The notes under the pieces are model-generated. The model made no database searches, was not told the origin of the DNA, and worked only from the letters and a program-made list of their open reading frames with translations. The position numbers and the translations under genes were made by a program. This document shows, piece by piece, positions 34,961 through 44,488 of a DNA stretch of 64,000 nucleotides; positions within the stretch are counted from its first letter, which is position 1; each line of letters starts with the position of its first letter. Origin of the DNA: JBAZDC01 sp041654595 (lineage in GTDB: Bacteria; Pseudomonadota; Gammaproteobacteria; Burkholderiales; Burkholderiaceae_B); assembly GCA_964551305.1 (NCBI GenBank), contig CAZKBT010000001.1, positions 62,001 to 126,000 of the forward strand. Direction: 5' to 3'.

Positions 34961-35011
34961 GGCAATCTCCGGTAAGGCGTCAAATACGGAAGGCGGCGCA
35001 CATGTGCGGAA

Positions 35012-36211
35012 TCAGGCGATGACGCCCAGTCGGCGCCCGGCCCGGGCGAACGCGTGCACCGCCGCGTCGATCTGCTCCGGCGTATGCGCGGCGCTTATTT
35101 GCGTGCGGATGCGCGCCTGGCCTTTGGGAACAACAGGATACGAAAAGCCGATGACGTAGATGCCTTCGTCCAGCAATTCCTCGGCCAACCGCGCGGCCAG
35201 ACCGGCGTCGCCCAGCATCACCGGGATGATGGGATGTTCGCCGGGCACCAGCTCAAAGCCCAACGCCGCCATCGCCTGGCGAAATTGCCGGCCGTTTTCC
35301 TTGACCCGCTTCCTGAGGATATCGCCTTGCTCGCTTTGCAGAAGCTGCAGCACGGCACGCGATGCCGATACGATGGCCGGCGCCAGCGTATTGGAAAACA
35401 AGTAGGGGCGTGAGCGCTGGCGCAACAACTCGACGATCGCGCGATGAGCCGCGACATAGCCGCCGGACGCGCCCCCCAGCGCTTTGCCCAGCGTGCCCGT
35501 AAGAATGTGCACACGGCCCTCGACCCCGCAATGCTCGACCGTGCCGCGTCCGTGCTCGCCCATGAAGCCGACCGCATGGGCATCATCCACCATGACCAGT
35601 GCGTCGAACTCTTCGGCCAGCTCGCAAATGCCGCGCAGGTTGGCGATGATGCCGTCCATGGAAAAAACGCCGTCGGTGGCGATCAGCTTGTATCGCGCTC
35701 CGGCATCGACGGCGCTTTGAAGCTGCCGCCTCAGGTCGACCATGTCGTTGCTGGCGTAACGATAGCGCTTTGCCTTGGAAAGGCGGATGCCGTCGATGAT
35801 GCTGGCATGATTCAAGGCGTCGCTGATGACGGCGTCCTGCTCGCCGAGCAGAACTTCGAACAAGCCGCCGTTGGCGTCGAAACAACTGGAATACAGGATG
35901 GCGTCGTCCATGCCCAGGAATCCGGCCAGCTCGCCCTCCAGGGCCTTGTGTCCCGTCTGGGTGCCGCAGATGAAACGCACCGACGCCAGACCGAAGCCGT
36001 CCCGGTCCAAACCCTGTTTGGCAGCGTCGATCAAGTGCGGGTCGTCAGCCAGGCCCAAATAGTTGTTGGCGCAGAAATTCAGCACCTGCTTGCCGTCGGC
36101 CAACGGCACCTTGGCCGCTTGCCGGCCCGCGATGATTCTTTCCCGCTTGTAGAACCCGTCCTGGCGCAGCAGATCCACTTGCCGTTGCACATGATCGATG
36201 AATGGCACCAT
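35012..36211 (-). CDS. kbl: glycine C-acetyltransferase (2-amino-3-ketobutyrate CoA ligase)
   Basis: A PLP-dependent alpha-oxoamine synthase of 399 residues that splits 2-amino-3-ketobutyrate with CoA to glycine and acetyl-CoA. NFCANNYLGLADDPHL is the N-terminal family block, DDAHAVGFMGEHGRGT binds PLP and the Schiff-base Lys is in TGTLGKALGGASGGY. The ATG at 36211 has GGAGAC just upstream, so the longer frame was not used. It precedes tdh in the usual kbl-tdh order. Confidence 0.96.
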   Translation of the reverse strand: MVPFIDHVQRQVDLLRQDGFYKRERIIAGRQAAKVPLADGKQVLNFCANNYLGLADDPHLIDAAKQGLDRDGFGLASVRFICGTQTGHKALEGELAGFLGMDDAILYSSCFDANGGLFEVLLGEQDAVISDALNHASIIDGIRLSKAKRYRYASNDMVDLRRQLQSAVDAGARYKLIATDGVFSMDGIIANLRGICELAEEFDALVMVDDAHAVGFMGEHGRGTVEHCGVEGRVHILTGTLGKALGGASGGYVAAHRAIVELLRQRSRPYLFSNTLAPAIVSASRAVLQLLQSEQGDILRKRVKENGRQFRQAMAALGFELVPGEHPIIPVMLGDAGLAARLAEELLDEGIYVIGFSYPVVPKGQARIRTQISAAHTPEQIDAAVHAFARAGRRLGVIA

Positions 36212-36323
36212 TCCCGTCTCCGATAAAAGACCAAAGCCCGACCTCGAGCGCGGCACGCCTGCGACGAGAAGGGTCTGCTAAACGCCTGCATTCTGGCATC
36301 TCGGGGCCGGCGCGGCAAGATCG

Positions 36324-37523
36324 TCAGATCATGATGCTGACGATCAGCGCATTCACGAGGTCGATGAAAAATCCGCACACCAGCGGCACGACGATGAATG
36401 CCTTGGGCGCCGCGCCGAACTGGCGGGTCACCGCCGTCATATTCGCGATGGCAGTTGCGGTGGAACCGAGCGCAATGCCGCTGAAGCCCGCGCACATCAC
36501 TGCGGACTCGTAATTTTTTCCCAAGCAGCGGAACAGGACGGCGATGATGAAAAAGATCGCCAATAGGATCTGCAAGGCGATGACGACCGCCACGAAGCCC
36601 AACACCCCTTCCAGCTCCCAGATCTTCATTCCCATGAGCGCCATGGTCAGGAACACCCCCAGGGTAAGGTCCGAGATCAATGCCACGCCCTGGCGCATGC
36701 CGGCCCAGTTCCATAGCTTGGGGTGTGGGCGCGCCATCAGGGGCATCGCGTTTCGCACAACGATGCCCGCCATCAAACAGCCGACGAATTCCGGGAGGTT
36801 CAGGCCGATCGCCGCGAAGATCTGATACACGCCGTTGCCCAGCATCAGCACGATGTTCAGCCAAAGCAGGGCCAGCAGCACGCCGTAATAATCCAGGCGC
36901 ACCGAGGACTCCTGGTCATACAGCGTGCCGACTTCCAAATCGGCGTCGCACGACGGCGCGATGGCATGGCGCTTCATCAGAAACGCCACCACCGGACCGC
37001 CGATCAGACAGGCGGCCACCATGCCCAACATATTACAGGCCAGGCCCAATTCAGCCGCATTGGCGATGCCCAGCCGGTTCGTGAACTCCGGCGCCCATGC
37101 CATCGTGGTGCCCACGCCCCCGGTCAGGGAAACGGAGCCGGCCATCAGGCCGGCCTTGGGATCCAGTCCGAAAAGGGAACTGACGCCCATGCCTAGAAAA
37201 TTCTGCAATACGATGAACCCCGTGGCCAACGCCAACAATATCAGCAAGGGCCGCCCGCCCTGGCGCAGGCTGCTGAGCTCCGTGCCCAGGCCGACCGTCG
37301 CGAAGAAATACAGCAACAGCAGGCCCCGGGCCTCCAGGTCGTAGGTAAGCTGGATATCGAAGGCGAAATACAACGTTCCGACGACGATCACGCTCGCCAA
37401 GCCGCCGATGACCGGCTCGGGAATGCTGTAGCGCCGCAGGACGGCAAACCTTTGTGTCAACCCCTTGCCTACGAACAGCAGGAGAATGGCTAATGTGGAA
37501 CTGGTAAATGCGTCGATGTGCAT
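36324..37523 (-). CDS. gltS: sodium/glutamate symporter
   Basis: A 399-residue inner-membrane carrier with about 10-12 hydrophobic segments. It starts MHIDAFTSSTLAILLLFVGK. The two inverted-repeat reentrant loops show as SVSLTGGVGTTMAWAPEF and FSGIALGSTATAIANM, the Gly-rich motifs of the GltS family. It takes up glutamate with sodium. The gene stands alone on the minus strand, between kbl and the acylphosphatase, and fits with the glutamate dehydrogenase and asparaginase nearby. The ATG at 37523 is preferred over a longer open frame with a Cys-rich non-family start. Confidence 0.95.
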   Translation of the reverse strand: MHIDAFTSSTLAILLLFVGKGLTQRFAVLRRYSIPEPVIGGLASVIVVGTLYFAFDIQLTYDLEARGLLLLYFFATVGLGTELSSLRQGGRPLLILLALATGFIVLQNFLGMGVSSLFGLDPKAGLMAGSVSLTGGVGTTMAWAPEFTNRLGIANAAELGLACNMLGMVAACLIGGPVVAFLMKRHAIAPSCDADLEVGTLYDQESSVRLDYYGVLLALLWLNIVLMLGNGVYQIFAAIGLNLPEFVGCLMAGIVVRNAMPLMARPHPKLWNWAGMRQGVALISDLTLGVFLTMALMGMKIWELEGVLGFVAVVIALQILLAIFFIIAVLFRCLGKNYESAVMCAGFSGIALGSTATAIANMTAVTRQFGAAPKAFIVVPLVCGFFIDLVNALIVSIMI

Positions 37524-37627
37524 GAGATAGCGTTCTGGTTTTCGGCATGGCCGCCAGCACGCGTGCATGCACGCCCGCCGTCCACACACGGGGCGTATAT
37601 TGTAACGTGATAGTAACTTTTCGTTGG

Positions 37628-37924
37628 TCAGTGTTGCTCGAAGCGGTCATAGTGCCTTTCGGTATCGACCCGCTCATGCACGACCGCGTCCACCCGCGCG
37701 GCCGGCGGACCCTGGTGCAGCCAGGACAACAGGCTGTCGACTCGATCGGGTTCGCCCTGCGCCAGCACCTGGACCGAGCCGTCCTCCATGTTGCGAACCC
37801 AGCCAGTTACGCCGTGCATATGGGCTCGGCGCACGGTCGCGGCCCGAAAGCCCACGCCCTGCACGCGCCCCCGAACCGAAATAGACAAGGTTTCGACTTG
37901 ATGGTGATCGGGTAGATGTTTCAT
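37628..37924 (-). CDS. acyP: acylphosphatase
   Basis: A 98-residue protein. It hydrolyses acyl-phosphates such as carbamoyl-phosphate. The signature ISVRGRVQGVGFRAATVRRA contains the phosphate-binding loop with the catalytic Arg, and TGWVRNMEDGSVQVLAQG contains the catalytic Asn. The ATG at 37924 is followed by MKHLPDHHQ. It is seven bases after the secreted protein gene in the same direction, so the two probably share a transcript. Confidence 0.93.
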   Translation of the reverse strand: MKHLPDHHQVETLSISVRGRVQGVGFRAATVRRAHMHGVTGWVRNMEDGSVQVLAQGEPDRVDSLLSWLHQGPPAARVDAVVHERVDTERHYDRFEQH

Positions 37925-37931
37925 GGCGCGA

Positions 37932-38372
37932 TTAGGGATGGATGAGTTCATGCTGCCGGATGACGTACGCCTCCAGATCGCCGCGCACCGTGGCGGGGTC
38001 GCATTCCAGCTCGGACAGGACGTTGTCGCCTTTTTCCACTCGGACGCCCCGCCCCGACGAGCCGTCCAGCGAATCCGACCACGTGTTGACCACGTAGAGA
38101 TAGCCGCCCTTGGGAAGCCCGATGGAATACGCTCGCACGCGGCCAAACCCCTCCCAGACCTCCAGTTGCGTCTTCGCGACCGGCATGGCCAGCGTCAGCT
38201 CAGGTGTTTTCCCGGGCGGGCCATATATATACGATACCCGATCGGCATCGTGGGACAGCGTGACCTGCTTGCCGTTTTTCTTGATGACGCATGAAAAAAC
38301 GTCCTGGGCCGCGCCCGCGTTCGAGGCGAACATGGCGAAGACGGACAGAATCATGACAAGGGACTTTTTCAC
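37932..38372 (-). CDS. exported protein of unknown function
   Basis: A 146-residue protein with a clear signal peptide (MKKSLVMILSVFAMFASNAGA). It starts at GTG, which overlaps the rmuC stop as GTGA, with AAAGGAG upstream. The mature part has a Cys in VFSCVIKKNGKQVTL, a second Cys in SELECDPATVR, and alternating strands (LEVWEGFGRVRAYSIGLPKGGYLY). Two cysteines suggest one disulfide in the periplasm. No family was recognised. Its position between rmuC and acyP suggests co-transcription only. Confidence 0.75.
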   Translation of the reverse strand: MKKSLVMILSVFAMFASNAGAAQDVFSCVIKKNGKQVTLSHDADRVSYIYGPPGKTPELTLAMPVAKTQLEVWEGFGRVRAYSIGLPKGGYLYVVNTWSDSLDGSSGRGVRVEKGDNVLSELECDPATVRGDLEAYVIRQHELIHP

Positions 38373-39697
38373 TGTGGGCTCCTTTCTTGCTTGTCGGTTC
38401 TGTCTATGACAATCAACTCCAGCTTTTCGTTCTCGAAATCCGGGTGGGTGGGCGCCAAAGGCGGCAAATCCTTGCGCGCCCGGGTGGACAATTCGTTGAA
38501 GCGCGATACTTTGCCGTACAGGCCTTGCTGGCCGGCCACCGCCGTCACCGTCTGGTTGTACTGGCGGCTGACGCCGTCCAGCAAGTCTCCCAGCTTCTTC
38601 AGCCTTTCCGCCACGACGACGACCTGATTGTAGATGTCTCCGGCGCGCTCGCCGACCTCATGCGCCTGCTCGGTCGTGCGCGCCAGCATCCAGACGTTGC
38701 TTACCGTTTTCAGCACCGGCATCAGGGTGGTGGGCGATACCAGCACGACGTTGCGCTGGTAGCCGTAGTCGAAGATCCCCCTGTCCTGGCGCAACGCCTC
38801 GATATAGGCCGGCTCGATGGGCATGAACATCAGCACCAGGCCGGGGCTGTTGACGCCCGGCAAATTGCTGTAGTCCTTACTGGACAAGTCGTCGATGTGC
38901 CGCCGCACGGCCTTGACGTGGTCGAGCAGCGCCGATTCGGCCTCTTGCCCGCTTTGCGCCGATACCGCGCGTTCGTAATCGACCAGGGACACCTTGCTGT
39001 CGATCACGATATGCCGGGAATCGGGCAGCTTCACCACGAAATCGGGATGGCGGCGGTTGCCCTTTTCATCGCGGAAATGAGGCTGCGCCACATAATGCTC
39101 GTCTCTGAGCAAGCCCGCCGCCTGCAGCGCATTTTCAAGCTGCATTTCCCCCCAGTTGCCCGTCGTTTTCTTGTCGCCCTTGAGCGCCGCGGCAAGCGCG
39201 GTAGCCTGAGCGCCAATGCTCATCCCCGCCTCCAGCACTTTGCGTATCTCCACGCTCAGCGTGGCGTTGCCGCGTACCGCCTCGCTATGCACCTCGTTGA
39301 CCCTCTTCTGGAAACCGTCTATCTGTTCGCGAAACGGGGTCAGCAGGCTGTCCAACGACTGCCGGCTGTGCTGCGACAACGACTGTCCTTTCTCTTCCAG
39401 TATGCGTCCCGCCAATTGCTGGAACTCCAGCGTCATTTGCTGGCGCAGCTGCGCGGCGGTGGCCTGCTGATCGCGGGCCTCGTCCAGGGCGTCCTGGAAG
39501 CGGCGCTGCCGCTCTTCGGACTGGACCTGCAATGTCGCCAGGTCCTTATCCAGCTTCAGGGCCTGCTCGCGCCAATGCCGGCCTCGCCGCAGGGCGGGAC
39601 ACAAGGCCAGGAACACGAGCAGTCCGCCCAGCACGAATCCCGCCACGCCCCATGCCACGGGCAGCGGCAGCACATTCAGGACAAGGTCACTACGCAT
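38369..39697 (-). CDS. rmuC: DNA recombination protein RmuC
   Basis: A 442-residue RmuC/DUF195 protein, a suspected nuclease-related factor that limits inversions at short repeats. One N-terminal membrane helix (VAWGVAGFVLGGLLVFLALCP) is followed by a long coiled coil of about 150 residues. The RmuC core contains GNWGEMQLENALQAAGL, RHPDFVVKLPDSRHIVIDSKVSL, FMPIEPAYIEALRQD, and SPTTLMPVLKTVSNVW. Both ATGs at 39706 and 39697 are possible; GGAG lies ten bases before the latter. The stop overlaps the GTG of the next gene. Confidence 0.94.
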   Translation of the reverse strand: MRSDLVLNVLPLPVAWGVAGFVLGGLLVFLALCPALRRGRHWREQALKLDKDLATLQVQSEERQRRFQDALDEARDQQATAAQLRQQMTLEFQQLAGRILEEKGQSLSQHSRQSLDSLLTPFREQIDGFQKRVNEVHSEAVRGNATLSVEIRKVLEAGMSIGAQATALAAALKGDKKTTGNWGEMQLENALQAAGLLRDEHYVAQPHFRDEKGNRRHPDFVVKLPDSRHIVIDSKVSLVDYERAVSAQSGQEAESALLDHVKAVRRHIDDLSSKDYSNLPGVNSPGLVLMFMPIEPAYIEALRQDRGIFDYGYQRNVVLVSPTTLMPVLKTVSNVWMLARTTEQAHEVGERAGDIYNQVVVVAERLKKLGDLLDGVSRQYNQTVTAVAGQQGLYGKVSRFNELSTRARKDLPPLAPTHPDFENEKLELIVIDRTDKQERSPQ

Positions 39698-39905
39698 CAC
39701 GTTCATTCTCCACGATGATTGCCGGGCCAGCACTCTACCTGCGGCAAAGGCCGACGCACCGGCTGACGCCGGCGCCCCGACATGATAAATTAACCATAGC
39801 CTTTCATTTGCACGTCACGTCTTACATTTTTGGCGCCTTCGATCACGAAGGCCGGACTCCGTCGGAGCTCGTCCAGCCGGGAAAAGATTGCACACTGGAT
39901 CAGAA

Positions 39906-40904
39906 ATGCGACTTTTGCTCCCCGCCACCCTCGCCCTGTTCGCATGCAGCGCACTGGGGATGAGCAGCGGCATCGCCAACGATGAACCCGCGCACGCCTG
40001 GCCGCCCCAAGACCGCGTGGTACAGATCATCGTCGCCACCCCTTTGGGAACGGGTCCGGGCGATACGATCGCCAAGCTGCTGGCCAGAGAGCTGAGCAGC
40101 AAGCTTGGCGGCCACTTCGTCATTGAAACGCATAACGGCATAAATGGAAATATCGGGGCCAACCTCGTCGCGTCGGCGCGCCCGGACGGCACGCGTCTGC
40201 TGTTCGCGGGCTCCGGCACCCTGGCGGTCAATCCCAGCCTCTACAAAAAGCCGGGCTTCGATCCGCGGGCCAGCTTCGACGCGATCGGGCTGGTGGCCGA
40301 AGCGCCCAATATCCTGGTCGTCAACAATCACCTGCCGGTCGACAGCCTCGACGATTTCACCGAGTATGCGCAAGCCTATCCGGGCGTGGTGAACTTCGGC
40401 TCTTCCGGCAACGGCAGCGCCATGCACCTGGCGGGCCAGTTGTACATGAACCAGACGCATACCAACATGGTTCACATTCCCTATAGCGCGATCGGGCTGG
40501 CGATGACCAATCTGATTTCCGGGGAAATCCAATCCATGTACCAAGTGGTGCCGGACGTCCTGGCGCAAATCAAGGCCGGACAGATCAAGCCCCTGGCGGT
40601 CATGTCGACGCAACGGCTGGCCGCCCTGCCCGACGTGCCCACCATGAGCGAGCTGGGCTATCCCGAGTTGGTATCCTCGATCTGGTACGCGTTGCTGGCG
40701 CCCAAAGGCACGCCGCAGGACGTCATCGCACGCGGCAACCGCGCGCTGAACGACATCCTGCAAGAACCCGAACTCAGGCGCGCCTTGATGGGCATGGGCG
40801 TCCTGCCCTTGGGCGGCGCGCCCAGGGACATGGACACGCTACTCGAGCGCGAGCTGGAAAAGTGGCATGCCGTCGTCCTGGATGCCAATATCCAGGCTCA
40901 GTGA
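39906..40904 (+). CDS. Bug/TctC family periplasmic solute-binding protein (divergent member)
   Basis: A 332-residue Bug-type receptor. The ATG at 39906 begins a signal-peptide-like MRLLLPATLALFACSALGMS. The ligand loop is VVQIIVATPLGTGPGDTIAKLLAREL, where the usual GGxxD is changed to TGPGD, and the later blocks HNGINGNIGANLVASARPDG, VHIPYSAIGLAMTNLISGE and LPDVPTMSELG are recognisable. The altered loop suggests a different ligand from the other three Bug proteins here. No membrane partner is present. It converges with panB. Confidence 0.9.
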   Translation: MRLLLPATLALFACSALGMSSGIANDEPAHAWPPQDRVVQIIVATPLGTGPGDTIAKLLARELSSKLGGHFVIETHNGINGNIGANLVASARPDGTRLLFAGSGTLAVNPSLYKKPGFDPRASFDAIGLVAEAPNILVVNNHLPVDSLDDFTEYAQAYPGVVNFGSSGNGSAMHLAGQLYMNQTHTNMVHIPYSAIGLAMTNLISGEIQSMYQVVPDVLAQIKAGQIKPLAVMSTQRLAALPDVPTMSELGYPELVSSIWYALLAPKGTPQDVIARGNRALNDILQEPELRRALMGMGVLPLGGAPRDMDTLLERELEKWHAVVLDANIQAQ

Positions 40905-40915
40905 TCCCGCCGGCC

Positions 40916-40931
40916 GGGACGAAAGCGTCCC
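40916..40931. terminator. short hairpin between convergent Bug and panB genes
   Basis: GGGACG AAAG CGTCCC forms a perfect six-pair stem with a four-base loop in the 45-base gap between stops at 40904 and 40949. Flanking GCCGGC-type bases could lengthen it. No T-run follows on either strand, so it is only a candidate. Confidence 0.35.
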
Positions 40932-40948
40932 CATGCCGCCGGCCCGCA

Positions 40949-41773
40949 TCACTTCTTTTTTACGCCGAAGCAGTTTTCCAGGCCGGGAAAAGTGCCTTCG
41001 CGGACTTCCTTGGCGTATTGTTCCACCGCGCCGCGGATGACCGCGCCGACATCCGCGAATTGGCGGGCGAATTTGGGAATGGAGCGATCGGTAAGCCCCA
41101 GGATGTCTTCCGTCACCAGGATCTGGCCGTCGCAATGCGGCGAGGCGCCGATGCCGATGGTAGGTATGGACAGCGCCTCGGTGATCCGCCGGCCCAGGCT
41201 TTCCGCCACGCCTTCGATCACTATTCCCCATGCGCCGGCCCGCTCCATGGCCAGGGCGTCGTCATAAATGCGCTGCGCGGCTTCCTCCGTCATGCCCTGG
41301 GCCTTGAAGCCACCCATGGTGTTGACATACTGGGGCATCAGGCCGACGTGCGCCAACACGGGAATGCCGCGATCGACCAGAAAACGCACCGTCTCGGCCA
41401 AAGGCGCGCCGCCTTCGAGCTTGACGCCATCCACGCCGCCATGCGCCAGCATGCGCGCCGCGTTCTCGAACGCCTGCCGCGGCGATTGCTGATAACTGCC
41501 GAACGGCATGTCCACCATGATGCAGGCGTGCCGGGTGGAGCGCACCACCGCGGCGGCATGCGCAGCCATCTGGTCCACCGTGATGGATAAGGTATTGGGC
41601 AGGCCGTAACCTACCATGGCGGTGGAGTCCCCGATCAATATCATATCCATCGACTCGTCCAGCAAGCGGGCGATCGGCGCCGTGTACGCCGTCAGCGAGG
41701 CGATTTTCTTCTGCCCCTTATAGGACATCAATTGCGGCACGCTGATACGCTTGGCTTGACTGTGTACACTCAT
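40949..41773 (-). CDS. panB: 3-methyl-2-oxobutanoate hydroxymethyltransferase
   Basis: First enzyme of pantothenate synthesis, a 274-residue TIM-barrel. It adds the hydroxymethyl group from methylene-tetrahydrofolate to 2-oxoisovalerate. Conserved parts are MLTAYTAPIARLLDE-like (here SLTAYTAPIARLLDES), LIGDSTAMVGYGLPNT with the metal Asp, VDMPFGSYQQSP, VKLEGG and GIGASPHCDGQILVTEDILGL. panC and panD are not adjacent. A PanE-like reductase is present at 61766 but belongs to another cluster. Confidence 0.97.
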   Translation of the reverse strand: MSVHSQAKRISVPQLMSYKGQKKIASLTAYTAPIARLLDESMDMILIGDSTAMVGYGLPNTLSITVDQMAAHAAAVVRSTRHACIMVDMPFGSYQQSPRQAFENAARMLAHGGVDGVKLEGGAPLAETVRFLVDRGIPVLAHVGLMPQYVNTMGGFKAQGMTEEAAQRIYDDALAMERAGAWGIVIEGVAESLGRRITEALSIPTIGIGASPHCDGQILVTEDILGLTDRSIPKFARQFADVGAVIRGAVEQYAKEVREGTFPGLENCFGVKKK

Positions 41774-41901
41774 TGTGGTCTCCAGAGAACAGTACTACTG
41801 GGTCCGATCATAGCTCGGGCGACGATTTTTTGCACCGCAACAACCGTATAATCGACGAGAGCGGCACGCATCGCGGCCTCGCTTTTCAGGGAGCTTGAAC
41901 A

Positions 41902-42747
41902 ATGACGATCATCGACAGCACAGTTAAGTTTCACGATGGGCGCCAAGCGCCCCGGCTTGGGTTTGGCACATGGCAAATTCCGGACGATGACGCCGCGTCG
42001 GTGGTCGAAACCGCCCTGCGCGAAGGCTATCGCTCGATCGATACCGCGGCCATATACCACAACGAACGCGGCGTCGGTCAAGGCATTGTGCGCTCGGGCC
42101 TGCCCCGCGAAGACGTGTTCCTGGCGACCAAGCTGTGGAACGACCAGCACGGACACGACGTGTCCCGCGCGGCATTCGAGGCCAGTCTGGAAAAACTGGG
42201 CCTGGACTACGTGGATTTGTATTTGATTCACTGGCCCGTGCCCAAATGGGGAAAATTCGTCGAGGCCTGGGAAGTGCTCATCCAGCTTCACGATGAAGGC
42301 CTGGCCAAATCGATAGGCGTCTGCAATTTCAATGTGAATCACTTGCAAACCCTGCTGGACGAAACCGGCGTGATGCCCGTGCTGAACCAGATCGAGCTCA
42401 ACCCCTACTTCCAGCAGCAGACCTTGCGCGAGTTCCACGCCGAGCACGACATCGTGACGGAATCATGGAGTCCGCTGGGCAGGGGCGCATTGCTGGAGGA
42501 CGCCGTGCTGGTCGACATCGCGCACAAGCACAAGCGCACGACGGCCCAGGTCGTGCTGCGCTGGCACATCCAGCTCGGCAATATGACCATCCCCAAGTCG
42601 GTGACCCCTAGCCGCATCAAGGAAAACCTCCAGATTTTCGATTTTTCCCTGGATGACGACGACATGCGGGCCATCGCCGACCTGGACCGCGGCGAGGAAG
42701 GCCGCACCGGCCCCGATCCCGTGCGCTTCAGCCTGCCCAAAGCCTGA
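41902..42747 (+). CDS. aldo/keto reductase
   Basis: A 281-residue NADPH-dependent reductase of the AKR5-like group. The catalytic tetrad is complete: Asp and Tyr in RSIDTAAIYHNE, Lys in FLATKLWN, His in LYLIHWPVP. IPKSVTPSRIKENL is the NADPH phosphate-binding block. The sequence resembles 2,5-diketo-D-gluconate reductases and methylglyoxal reductases, but the substrate cannot be fixed. It is divergent from panB and convergent with the MFS gene. Confidence 0.92.
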   Translation: MTIIDSTVKFHDGRQAPRLGFGTWQIPDDDAASVVETALREGYRSIDTAAIYHNERGVGQGIVRSGLPREDVFLATKLWNDQHGHDVSRAAFEASLEKLGLDYVDLYLIHWPVPKWGKFVEAWEVLIQLHDEGLAKSIGVCNFNVNHLQTLLDETGVMPVLNQIELNPYFQQQTLREFHAEHDIVTESWSPLGRGALLEDAVLVDIAHKHKRTTAQVVLRWHIQLGNMTIPKSVTPSRIKENLQIFDFSLDDDDMRAIADLDRGEEGRTGPDPVRFSLPKA

Positions 42748-42760
42748 TCGACGCCGGCAT

Positions 42761-44185
42761 TCAGGCCTGTTGCGCGGCCGCGCGCCGCGCGCCGCGACCC
42801 AGAAAAATCGCCAGGCCCGGCGCGCAGGCAAAAACGGTGAACAACGCCACGGCGGCCTGCCTGGCCCCTGCCTCGCCGCCCGGATCCGTCAATCCCGCCG
42901 CATTGGACACCATGCCCGCCAGGCTGGCGCCCAAGGCTATGGCGTAGAGCTGCAAGGTAATGATCGCCGCCGACGCTATGCTTTCCTGGCCGGCCGGCGA
43001 CGCCTTGAATATCCTCGTCAGCAGGTGCGGCCAGCACAGTCCCACGCCCAAGCCGACGCCCAGCAGCAATGGCAGTATCCAGGCAAACCCCCGGCCGCTC
43101 CCTTCCGACAAGCTGCCCATGGGCATGAGCACCGCCAGCAGCGCCAGCGACACCGCCGAAAGCAGGGGCCCGAGCAGAATCAGCTTGTCTACCGTCCGCC
43201 GCGAGCGTCCGGAACTCAAGAACGATCCCAGGGTCCAGCCCGCCGACAGCAACGCCATGAGGTACCCCGCCGCCAACGGCGACTTGCCGTGGATGACCTG
43301 CAGGAAATAGGGAATGAATACCTCGATCGTCACCCCCATGCTCAGCAAGCACACGCACAGATAGGCGCTGGCCAGAACCGAGCCCGGCGTGTAGGCGCCG
43401 CTGGGCAAGATGCGCGCCTGGGAACGATAGTCCAGCCGGCCTATCCACGCCGTCATGGCCAGGCCGGCGGCCAGGCCGGCGAAATTCCACAGCCAGGAAT
43501 CCGACAGGCTGGCGATCGACACCAGCAGAACGGACACGATCATCAACGAGATGTTGCCCAGCGGCGCCTTGACGCCCGACCGGGGGCCGCGGCGCTGACC
43601 GCCCAACTGCGCGTGCACCAGCCAGGCCAGCCCCGCGGCGAACGGCAGCACCATCCAGAACGCCAAGCGCCAATAGCCGCCTTGGGCGAATATGCCGCCG
43701 ATGGCCGGCCCGGCCAGTGTCGCCACGCCCCACATGCTGGACACCAACACCATGGCGCGAGGCCACAGCCGCTCTTCGAACACCAGGCGCACGGCGGAAT
43801 AGCTCAGCCCCAGCAACAAGCCGCCGCCCAGACCTTGCACCGTCCTGCCCGCCAGCATCCAGGGCATGGAATACGCCGAGCCGCACCCCATGGTGCCGAG
43901 GGAAAACAATGCAATCGCCAGAAGGAAGGCGCGATGCAGGCCCAGTTTGTCGATGGTCTTGGGCGACAGCGCCGAGCCGAGTATCGAGGCGGCGACGAAC
44001 AAGGTCATGTTCCAGGCGTAATATGCCAGGCCGCCGATGTCGCGCACGACGGAAGGCAGGATGGTCGTCACGATATAGACGTTCACCGCGTGCAGGGCCA
44101 CGCCCCCCGCCAGCGCCAGCGAGCGCAAACCATTGCGCCCGCGCAGTATTTCGGCCCAGGAGGCCGGCTCGGTCTGGTCCACCAT
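42761..44185 (-). CDS. MFS family transporter
   Basis: A 474-residue membrane protein with about 14 hydrophobic segments, as in the DHA2/EmrB-like drug exporters. It begins MVDQTEPASWAEILRG and the first segment is LALAGGVALHAVNVYIVTTILPSVVRD. The motif C-like TLAGPAIGGIFAQGGYWRLAF in segment 5 is characteristic of proton antiport exporters. The ATG at 44185 follows the slyX stop by 13 bases; the open frame starts 22 codons earlier inside slyX. The substrate is unknown. Confidence 0.88.
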   Translation of the reverse strand: MVDQTEPASWAEILRGRNGLRSLALAGGVALHAVNVYIVTTILPSVVRDIGGLAYYAWNMTLFVAASILGSALSPKTIDKLGLHRAFLLAIALFSLGTMGCGSAYSMPWMLAGRTVQGLGGGLLLGLSYSAVRLVFEERLWPRAMVLVSSMWGVATLAGPAIGGIFAQGGYWRLAFWMVLPFAAGLAWLVHAQLGGQRRGPRSGVKAPLGNISLMIVSVLLVSIASLSDSWLWNFAGLAAGLAMTAWIGRLDYRSQARILPSGAYTPGSVLASAYLCVCLLSMGVTIEVFIPYFLQVIHGKSPLAAGYLMALLSAGWTLGSFLSSGRSRRTVDKLILLGPLLSAVSLALLAVLMPMGSLSEGSGRGFAWILPLLLGVGLGVGLCWPHLLTRIFKASPAGQESIASAAIITLQLYAIALGASLAGMVSNAAGLTDPGGEAGARQAAVALFTVFACAPGLAIFLGRGARRAAAQQA

Positions 44186-44198
44186 ATCCGTGTCGACG

Positions 44199-44405
44199 TC
44201 AGTAGTGCGGAGGACGCTCGTCGGCGTAGGGCGAGGGACCGTCGTCCGCATCGCCCAGGCGCTGCACCAGCGCCGTGTACAGTGCGCGCAGCTCGTCGAG
44301 CTGTTGCTGCTGCTTGTAGACCGTCCGGCTCAATTGCTGCAACGTGTCGTCCTGGCTCACCAGGTTGATTTCGATTTCGTTCAAACGCGCATCCATGGCA
44401 TCCAT
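44199..44405 (-). CDS. slyX: SlyX family protein
   Basis: A 68-residue coiled-coil protein. It has the heptad pattern of the family: MDARLNEIEINLVSQDDTLQQLSRTVYKQQQQLDELRA as two adjoining blocks, with a proline-rich acidic C-terminus ending PPHY, which is the SlyX signature. The function is unknown. It lies 13 bases upstream of the MFS gene and may be translated from the same message. Confidence 0.92.
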   Translation of the reverse strand: MDAMDARLNEIEINLVSQDDTLQQLSRTVYKQQQQLDELRALYTALVQRLGDADDGPSPYADERPPHY

Positions 44406-44488
44406 GCGTAATCCATCCGCCCCGGTCTATGCAAAGGCGCTAGTGTAATCGCTGGCAGTGAAACGGGCGCGCGCCGCGGCGGCCGCCG

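Noticed and set aside
40949..41773. Treating panB and the PanE-like gene at 61766 as one pantothenate pathway
   Set aside because: They are about 20 kb apart and the PanE-like gene is coupled to a Bug receptor in a catabolic cluster.
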